The notes under the pieces are model-generated. The model did no database searches. It was not told the origin of the DNA and saw nothing but the letters and a program-made list of their open reading frames with translations. A DNA stretch of 10,177 bases, taken from contig JAIXSW010000275.1 of the NCBI GenBank assembly GCA_027484495.1, positions 1 through 10,177 on the forward strand, in the 5' to 3' direction. This document shows, one piece after another, positions 5,306-10,177 of the stretch. Position numbers and translations under genes: made by a program. Source of the stretch: Gammaproteobacteria bacterium. GTDB lineage: Bacteria; Pseudomonadota; Gammaproteobacteria; Enterobacterales; Alteromonadaceae. How positions within the stretch are numbered: position 1 is the stretch's first letter; every line of letters starts with the position of its first letter.

Positions 5306-6073
5306 ATGGATTTTATCCCTGAACCGATCCCGATACTGCAGGATAACTATATCTGGCTGTTGCGCCAAGGACAGCAGGCAATCATTGTTGATCCGGGTCA
5401 ATGTGACGCGGTCCAGCAGTATCTGCTCGCACACCAGCTTCAGCTGTGCGCCATTCTGATCACGCATCAGCATCCGGACCATAGCGGCGGTTTGGCGCAA
5501 TTGCGCAATTATTGGCCTGCAGCAGCCGTGTATGTGCCAGCCCCATCGATACAAGGCGTTCAGCTGGATGGCATTCCGGTGCAGGATGGCCAATATCTGC
5601 AGCCCGATGGATGGCAAACACCGATCCAGGTAATGGCCGTACCGGGTCACACATTGAATCACCTCGCATATGTGCAGACAGGCAACCCGGCTGTGCTGCT
5701 GTGTGGGGATACCTTATTCAGTGCCGGCTGTGGCCGCCTGTTTGAAGGCTCACCGTTGCAGATGCTGGCTTCACTGCAGCGTTTGGCTGCGCTGCCAGCA
5801 GACACGCTGGTATGCTGCGCGCACGAATATACACTGGCAAACCTCAAATTTGCGCTTGCTGTGGAACCAGAAAATCAGGCTCTGGTCGAATATCAGCGTT
5901 CAGCCGAAAATTTGCGCAGCCACGATTTACCAACGCTGCCATCGAATATCGGTCTGGAGTTACAGATCAATCCGTTTCTGCGCTGCACACTGCCAGAATT
6001 GCAGCAACGCTGGCAACAACCTGATCCACTAGCTTTGTTTACTTTTTTAAGGCAGTGGAAAAACAATTTTTAG
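5306..6073 (+). CDS. gloB: Hydroxyacylglutathione hydrolase (glyoxalase II)
   Basis: This 255-residue metallo-beta-lactamase-fold enzyme hydrolyses S-D-lactoylglutathione to D-lactate and glutathione, the second step of methylglyoxal detoxification in the cytoplasm. Metal ligands are all present: THQHPDH (53-59), H115 in PGHT, D135 in CGDT and H173 in CAHEYT. The glyoxalase-type substrate region GCGRLFEG (141-148) and LANLKFA (177-183) also match. Length is close to the 251 residues of E. coli GloB. The reading frame runs back to 5123, overlapping yafS, but the ATG at 5306 is chosen because MDFIPEPIPILQDNYIW aligns with the start of the E. coli protein; its ribosome-binding site is weak (GAG at 5294-5296). 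Next to it is mltD, and it diverges from the methyltransferase. Confidence 0.97.
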   Translation: MDFIPEPIPILQDNYIWLLRQGQQAIIVDPGQCDAVQQYLLAHQLQLCAILITHQHPDHSGGLAQLRNYWPAAAVYVPAPSIQGVQLDGIPVQDGQYLQPDGWQTPIQVMAVPGHTLNHLAYVQTGNPAVLLCGDTLFSAGCGRLFEGSPLQMLASLQRLAALPADTLVCCAHEYTLANLKFALAVEPENQALVEYQRSAENLRSHDLPTLPSNIGLELQINPFLRCTLPELQQRWQQPDPLALFTFLRQWKNNF

Positions 6074-6095
6074 TCTGCTTTGCATTTGGCGCAAC

Positions 6096-6119
6096 GGCCG
6101 TTAACATACGGCCCCTTTT
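6096..6119 (+). terminator. Possible attenuator hairpin between gloB and mltD
   Basis: GGCCGT (6096-6101) and ACGGCC (6108-6113) form a six-base-pair GC-rich stem with a six-base loop, followed by CCTTTTG. It sits 23 bases after the gloB stop and 32 bases before the mltD start. The T-run is only four bases, so it would be a partial terminator at best. Confidence 0.4.
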
Positions 6120-6151
6120 GTGCCTGTTGCGGCTGAATGAGAGAAGAGTGC

Positions 6152-7723
6152 ATGTTCAAACCCTGTTATTTGCTGCTGGGATTCTTTGTGTTAGCTGGTT
6201 GCGCCCGTCTGGACCAACATCAGGCAGCCCCGTCCAATGCTGAGCCGTCCACAGCAGATGGTCCCGGATCAACAGCACAAACCGCAACGTCTGCGTTACC
6301 AATGTCGCCATTAGATCCGGTGCTGCAGCATAATGAACTCGAGGCGCTGCCGGATCTGTGGCAACGCATTCGCCAGCAAATGCTCATCCAGGTACCGGCG
6401 CGTGCTGACGTGCAACGCGAAATCGCCTTCTATGCCAGTAAACAGAAGTTTTTTAATGAAGTGTCGGCACGCGCCGAACCCTACCTGTATTTTATCGTCA
6501 GCGAACTTGAAAAACGCCGAATGCCACTTGAACTGGCACTGCTCCCCATTGTGGAAAGTGCTTATAACCCAGCAGCGCAAGGCAACGGTCCGACCGGACT
6601 TTGGCAAATGGTGCCGCAAACAGCGCGAAATTTTGGCCTGACGGTCCAAAGTGGCTATGACGGCCGTAAAGATGCGTTTAGTTCTACCCTCGCGGTTCTG
6701 GACTATCTGCAACATTTGCATGACGCCCTCGGAAACGACTGGCTGAATGCTGTAGCCGCTTACAATACCGGTGAGGGGCGAATAATGGCCGCTGTGGAGC
6801 GAAATAAAGCACGCGGTAAGCCAACAGACTACTGGAGCCTGCAAATTCCTGGGCGATTCGTCCAAACCATGCCGAAATGGTTGGCGATGATTCAATTGAT
6901 TAAAACACCTGAGACATACCAACTGGAACTTCCGGTTATTGCAAATAAACCTGCTGTCGGCATGACGCGGATTGCAGGTGCTGTGCAACTACAACAAGCC
7001 GCCGACTTAGCCGGGATCTCATTAGGCAAACTAAAGTCTCTGAATCCCGGTTTCCGGCTGGCAATGACGCCTCAGGGAAAAGACTTCCCTTTGCTATTGC
7101 CGCTATCAGCCGTTGATGACTTTGAACGACAACGACATCTGTTGAAAAAAGTCACTGTGGTGCAAGCGACTGATGCTGCGAAAGCAGGGAAACGCAGTTA
7201 TAAGGTAAAAAGTGGCGACAGCCTGGGTAGCATCGCAGCGAAGGCCAACACTAGCGTGAAGACTTTACGCCAACTCAATCGGCTGAAATCAGATCAACTA
7301 AAAGTTGGCCAGACTTTGCAATTGCCGGCAGGAAAATCGCCGGAGCAAACCTTGGCGCGCACTAACCGTAAAGCGCAAACTTATCAGGTCAAAGCGGGTG
7401 AAAGTTTGTGGACCATAGCACAAAAGCTTCGGATCGACAGTGAGGAGCTACGGCTATTTAATCAGCTGAAATCGGGGGTTCATTTGCAACCAGGCCAGAC
7501 ATTGAAGGTTCCGGCATCCGATGCCGCGCCCTTGCAACGCAAAACAGCCAACAGCCAACGAACGCCACAACATACGGTAAAAAAAGGCGACTCTTTAGAT
7601 CGGATCGCCCGCAAATACAAAATAAAACTGACTGACTTGCTGCAATGGAATCAACTGCAGGCCGATAGTAAACTTATACCAGGTCAACAGTTGTTGTTGG
7701 CGCCCAAACGCCGGCAATCCTGA
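6152..7723 (+). CDS. mltD: Membrane-bound lytic murein transglycosylase D, lipoprotein with three LysM domains
   Basis: This 523-residue lipoprotein cleaves peptidoglycan between MurNAc and GlcNAc with 1,6-anhydro formation. Residues 1-17, MFKPCYLLLGFFVLAGC, form a lipoprotein signal with LAGC lipobox; the residue after Cys17 is Ala, which favours outer-membrane sorting. The SLT catalytic domain follows: LLPIVESAYNP (130-140) contains catalytic E135, GPTGLWQMVPQTARNFGL (146-163) and AAYNTGEGR (202-210) complete the family signature. Three LysM modules lie at about 350-392 (YKVKSGDSLGSIA), 411-454 (YQVKAGESLWTIA) and 474-517 (HTVKKGDSLDRIA); E. coli MltD has two. An upstream in-frame ATG at 6137 would add five residues before the signal and has no ribosome-binding site, whereas GAGAAGAG at 6141-6148 serves the 6152 start. 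It follows gloB by 78 bases, as in E. coli, and precedes a small exported protein by 17. Confidence 0.95.
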   Translation: MFKPCYLLLGFFVLAGCARLDQHQAAPSNAEPSTADGPGSTAQTATSALPMSPLDPVLQHNELEALPDLWQRIRQQMLIQVPARADVQREIAFYASKQKFFNEVSARAEPYLYFIVSELEKRRMPLELALLPIVESAYNPAAQGNGPTGLWQMVPQTARNFGLTVQSGYDGRKDAFSSTLAVLDYLQHLHDALGNDWLNAVAAYNTGEGRIMAAVERNKARGKPTDYWSLQIPGRFVQTMPKWLAMIQLIKTPETYQLELPVIANKPAVGMTRIAGAVQLQQAADLAGISLGKLKSLNPGFRLAMTPQGKDFPLLLPLSAVDDFERQRHLLKKVTVVQATDAAKAGKRSYKVKSGDSLGSIAAKANTSVKTLRQLNRLKSDQLKVGQTLQLPAGKSPEQTLARTNRKAQTYQVKAGESLWTIAQKLRIDSEELRLFNQLKSGVHLQPGQTLKVPASDAAPLQRKTANSQRTPQHTVKKGDSLDRIARKYKIKLTDLLQWNQLQADSKLIPGQQLLLAPKRRQS

Positions 7724-7740
7724 CACTACATGAGGTTGAT

Positions 7741-8229
7741 ATGACAAAGTTTCTAGTGATTCTGCACCTGTGCGCGCTGTTGCTTAGCCCGTTCAGTCAT
7801 GCACAATTTGAACTTACCGGCCCAGTCGCACTGACGTTTGCCGATGATAGTAAAAAAAGTACCGAATTCGGTTTTGCATTTTTGCAAAATGAAGGCGCCT
7901 ACCAGTTCAGTGTTGGCCCGCATAAAATGGCGGTCGAAGAAGTGCCTAAACGCTATACATTGGCACTGATGCTGAACAAAGACCAACTGATCTGGGCGCG
8001 TGATTTCACCAAAAAGCCATTAAAAGGCTTTGACTGGAAAGTCGGTAAACACTCGTTGCAGTTATTTCAGCAAAAGTTACAACCAGCACGCCCCGGTGAT
8101 TTCGTATTGATGATCGATGGCATGCGATACCATTTTATTGAAGGTAAACCTGCGCAGATCCATTTTCATTTCAATGAGAAGGGGATTACTGAAGTCGAAA
8201 TCGAATCAATGGTACAACCCAAACGCTGA
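7741..8229 (+). CDS. Small exported protein of unknown function
   Basis: This 162-residue protein has a clear Sec signal peptide: MTKFLVILHLCALLLSPFSHA, with likely cleavage at SHA|QF (after residue 21). There is no lipobox cysteine at the cleavage site and no further membrane helix, so a periplasmic location is expected. The mature part starts with FELTGPVALTFADDSK and has FSVGPHKMAV (56-65) and KGFDWKVGKHSLQLF (95-109). The GPH segment is faintly like the DUF2057 (YccT) family, but the protein is shorter and I would not assign it there. GAGGT a few bases before the ATG supports the start. It begins 17 bases after mltD, with no terminator between, so it is probably in the mltD operon and may act at the envelope. 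That role is inference. Confidence 0.8.
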   Translation: MTKFLVILHLCALLLSPFSHAQFELTGPVALTFADDSKKSTEFGFAFLQNEGAYQFSVGPHKMAVEEVPKRYTLALMLNKDQLIWARDFTKKPLKGFDWKVGKHSLQLFQQKLQPARPGDFVLMIDGMRYHFIEGKPAQIHFHFNEKGITEVEIESMVQPKR

Positions 8230-8244
8230 GCATAGGCAAAAGAT

Positions 8245-8274
8245 ATGACTCCAGTCATTTAACTGATAAATGAC
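8245..8274. terminator. Competing hairpins between convergent genes
   Basis: In the 53-base gap between the exported-protein gene and the small membrane protein gene, ATGACT/AGTCAT (8245-8250, 8253-8258) and GTCATTT/AAATGAC (8254-8260, 8268-8274) share bases and cannot form together. Both are AT-rich and lack a proper T-run, though on the minus strand ATCTTTTGCC follows. They are the only candidate terminators for both converging transcripts. Confidence 0.4.
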
Positions 8275-8282
8275 GACCTGCG

Positions 8283-8498
8283 CTAGGCCGGTAGCTCGCG
8301 CTGTATTTGCAGCGCCGGAACCCCACCCCACAATACCGATAATCCCGGAGCAACCGCTGTAAACCACCAGCTCATTTGATAAGGGATCTGCTGCCACCAG
8401 CAATAAAGCATCAGTAGCAGGTGACAGCACAGGCCTAACCATCCCGTATAAAACAGCAGCGAGTTAAACCAACGTCTGGGTTGACGCAATTGCCACAT
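8283..8498 (-). CDS. Small two-helix membrane protein at the end of the EAL/HDOD operon
   Basis: This 71-residue protein is not one I recognise. Two hydrophobic segments are visible, about 13-34 (LLFYTGWLGLCCHLLLMLYCWW) and 45-64 (WFTAVAPGLSVLWGGVPAL), after a short basic N-terminus (RQPRR), which suits an N-in topology. It is rich in tryptophan, cysteine and leucine. The start is chosen as the ATG at 8498, because GAGG at 8508-8511 overlaps the HDOD stop codon and lies nine bases before it; a TTG at 8513 overlapping that stop is an alternative that adds five residues. The overlap with the stop context suggests coupled translation. It is the last gene of the minus-strand unit and could anchor or tune the c-di-GMP proteins, but that is guesswork. 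Confidence 0.7.
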   Translation of the reverse strand: MWQLRQPRRWFNSLLFYTGWLGLCCHLLLMLYCWWQQIPYQMSWWFTAVAPGLSVLWGGVPALQIQRELPA

Positions 8499-8509
8499 GC
8501 TATAGAGCC

Positions 8510-9676
8510 TCAAGAGTCATTTGATGAAGTCAGAAAACTGTCCGTTAGCGCAAAACGCTCCAATGCCGCCAGATCCGGAGTAATTTTTACCCCAGTCGGA
8601 TCTTGTTGTTGCAACGACAACACGTAACTCGCCAAATGTAAGATCGCCTGCAACCGATCAACCCTTGCCGACCCTTGCAAATTCAGCCGGTACATCGCCG
8701 CCGCACAAATATCTGCGGAGAATCCCCATAACGTCATCAGATAGCCGGTCAATATGCAATGATCGGCAACACCATCCTGAAACATATCTTCCTGCGTTAG
8801 TTGCTGCGTCGCCATTGGCTGAGTCGCCAGCAACGCCAGAGGACCTAATGCTTGCATCAGTCCGGCAACATAAGCTTTTTCAGCGAGTGTTGCATCATCG
8901 CGACATTGACTGCGTGCCAATTGAAAAGCAACTGATGCCAGCGCCACGGCATAGTCCTGTAATTTCTGGTGCAGCTCAGGCCGGATCTTCCCCTGGTACT
9001 GTTGGTTCAGTAAAAATGCCTGCATGATGGCTTTAATCATTTCCCGCCCCAACCGGCTGACCACTTCCTGTAAATCCAGCGTTTGGCGCCGAAACCCCAG
9101 GTAGGCAGAGTTGGCCATCTGAATTAGGCGTCCGGCCAGCGGTGCTTCGCGCTCCAATGCCCGAGCCAGCTCGCGTTGCGAACTTTCACTATCGTCTAGC
9201 AACGCCAGAATTTGTTGGTACTGCCGACGTTGGATTGGCAGTGCTTGCAAAGTCCCTAACTGATAACGAGCATGCTCTGAGAAGGGCCCTTCAATAATTT
9301 GTTCAGCGCGCTGGAACACGGCCAACAAATCATGTTCAGTAAAAGGCTTGCCCAGCAACATCTGCGCTGATTGCACAGCGGCCAGCATAACCGCATCATC
9401 GTTCTCAGCACTCATCAGCACTCTGATGGTAGCCGGCGAATGTGAAGCACAGAACTCCAGCAACTCTTCGCCGCGTAACGATGCATCCAGTCGGTCTGTC
9501 AGCATCAATTGCGGAGCTACTGGCTGTTGCAGTAAATATTGTGTCGCACTCACAGCATCAGCGCACAGCTCTAACTGCCAATGCGGACAAAGCCGCTGTA
9601 ACAAACGTTTAGTCGCAGCCCGTGCGGCAGTGTCAGGCTCGACAATCAGTGCCAACCAGCGATCAGCTTCAAACAT
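8510..9676 (-). CDS. Response regulator with receiver and HDOD domains
   Basis: This 388-residue cytoplasmic protein joins a receiver domain (residues 8-125) to an HDOD output domain (about 135-350). Receiver landmarks are the acidic pair E13 and D15 after IV, the phospho-acceptor D61 in LMLTDRLD, S89 in VLMSAEN and K110 in LGKPF, so it appears able to be phosphorylated. HDOD shows ARALEREAPLAGRLIQMANSAYLGF (171-195) and VVSRLGREMIKAIMQAF (205-221), with the canonical NSA and LG. The later GLMQALGPLALL (272-283) has Q-A where catalytic HD proteins have H-D, as expected for this non-catalytic output fold. Such proteins control motility, c-di-GMP signalling and differentiation by protein interaction. 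GGGAGGAG at 9684-9691, seven bases from the ATG, is a strong ribosome-binding site, and the ATG overlaps the end of the EAL gene by eight bases. A histidine kinase partner is not in view. Confidence 0.9.
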   Translation of the reverse strand: MFEADRWLALIVEPDTAARAATKRLLQRLCPHWQLELCADAVSATQYLLQQPVAPQLMLTDRLDASLRGEELLEFCASHSPATIRVLMSAENDDAVMLAAVQSAQMLLGKPFTEHDLLAVFQRAEQIIEGPFSEHARYQLGTLQALPIQRRQYQQILALLDDSESSQRELARALEREAPLAGRLIQMANSAYLGFRRQTLDLQEVVSRLGREMIKAIMQAFLLNQQYQGKIRPELHQKLQDYAVALASVAFQLARSQCRDDATLAEKAYVAGLMQALGPLALLATQPMATQQLTQEDMFQDGVADHCILTGYLMTLWGFSADICAAAMYRLNLQGSARVDRLQAILHLASYVLSLQQQDPTGVKITPDLAALERFALTDSFLTSSNDS

Positions 9677-10177
9677 CGAGATACTCCTCCCACTGCTGGC
9701 GGACCGGTTGGGCTGTTAAAAAGCGACCAAATTCAAGGCCGCTCAGCGGCTTGCTAAACACATAGCCCTGAATGTAGTCACATTGCATCTCACGCAGCAA
9801 CAGCACCTGATTCACCGATTCAATCCCTTCGGCCACGACTTGCATGCCAAGCTCATGCGCCATCCGGATCATATGTCTGATCATACTGGCACATTGCGGC
9901 GAGTCCTCAAGGTCCAGCAACAAAGAGCGGTCTAATTTCAGTTTATTCACCGGCAATTTCGCGAGATATGCCAACGACGAATAACCAGTACCAAAATCAT
10001 CCATGGCCAGTTGACAGCCTAACTGATGCAAACTGCTTAATAACCGGCTGCTGGCGTCAATATCGGCCATCAGAAAGGTCTCGGTAACCTCTAATTCCAA
10101 TGTGTCTGGTTGTAAACTCAAACTACTCAGGCAACTGGCTATGCGTTCAGCCAGCCGGTCATCGGTCAATTGCCGGC
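9669..10177 (-). CDS. EAL-domain c-di-GMP phosphodiesterase, C-terminal part, 5' truncated by window edge
   Basis: Only the last 168 or so residues are visible; the frame stays open to the window edge, so the TTG at 10169 is internal. Numbering from that codon, motifs of the EAL phosphodiesterase are ELEVTET (25-31), DDFGTGYSSL (57-66), KLKLDRSLL (76-84), VVAEGIES (111-118) and YIQGYVFSKPL (132-142). The Glu, Asp-Asp, Lys, Glu and Gln residues that coordinate metal and support catalysis are present, so the domain is probably active in hydrolysing c-di-GMP to pGpG; the EAL signature itself lies outside. N-terminal sensor, REC or GGDEF domains may precede it and cannot be seen. The gene ends eight bases inside the HDOD gene, suggesting one operon. 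Confidence 0.93.
   Translation of the reverse strand, partial: RQLTDDRLAERIASCLSSLSLQPDTLELEVTETFLMADIDASSRLLSSLHQLGCQLAMDDFGTGYSSLAYLAKLPVNKLKLDRSLLLDLEDSPQCASMIRHMIRMAHELGMQVVAEGIESVNQVLLLREMQCDYIQGYVFSKPLSGLEFGRFLTAQPVRQQWEEYLDV

Noticed and set aside
6311..6988. 225-residue minus-strand frame inside mltD
   Set aside because: It is antisense to the catalytic domain of mltD, with Cys/His-rich composition typical of shadow frames.
8298..8315. GCGCTG/CAGCGC hairpin as a terminator
   Set aside because: It lies inside the coding region of the small membrane protein and is followed by no T-run on either strand.
8206..8442. 78-residue minus-strand frame
   Set aside because: It overlaps the small membrane protein in another frame, crosses the hairpins at 8245-8274, and has no ribosome-binding site or coupling to the HDOD gene.

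Overview
The window looks like chromosomal core DNA from a gammaproteobacterium. The best guess is the Aeromonadales/Vibrionales side of the class (Tolumonas- or Aeromonas-like), inferred from protein family content and not from any database match. Supporting signs are a DinB C-terminus close to the enterobacterial one, a YaiL (DUF2058) protein with its DPYAD...DDLMW ending, a YafS-type methyltransferase diverging from gloB, and mltD directly after gloB. This last arrangement is the Escherichia coli order mltD-gloB-yafS. No transposase, phage gene, tRNA, rRNA or CRISPR array was seen.

Layout from left to right. 1-385: 3' end of dinB (+), cut by the window edge. 386-681: no gene, ending in a strong hairpin terminator. 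682-894: a 70-residue cold-shock protein (-) with a near-consensus sigma-70 promoter at 981-1009, embedded in a long imperfect inverted repeat. 1181-2509: a DEAD-box RNA helicase with a lysine-rich tail (-). 2641-4443: a compact four-gene block (+) of yaiL, a three-helix small membrane protein, a GNAT acetyltransferase and yaiI, with the last three joined by TGATG and TAATG overlaps. 4464-5204: the yafS-like methyltransferase (-), divergent from gloB (5306-6073, +), which is followed by the lipoprotein transglycosylase mltD (6152-7723, +) and a small secreted protein of unknown function (7741-8229, +). 8283-10177: a minus-strand signalling operon, with the C-terminal part of an EAL-domain c-di-GMP phosphodiesterase (cut by the window edge), a receiver-HDOD regulator, and a two-helix membrane protein at the end.

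How the genes work together. The helicase and cold-shock gene are neighbours on one strand and both act on RNA structure, so a shared role in cold or RNA stress is plausible but inferred. gloB acts in methylglyoxal detoxification and mltD in peptidoglycan turnover; their adjacency is conserved in E. coli without an obvious functional link. The EAL, REC-HDOD and small membrane genes are tightly packed (an 8-base overlap, then a start 11 bases beyond a stop), which suggests one co-translated c-di-GMP or two-component signalling unit.

No wholly new system stands out. The better leads are the promoter-spanning inverted repeat before the cold-shock gene, the uncharacterised small membrane proteins locked into the two operons, and the unknown exported protein after mltD.
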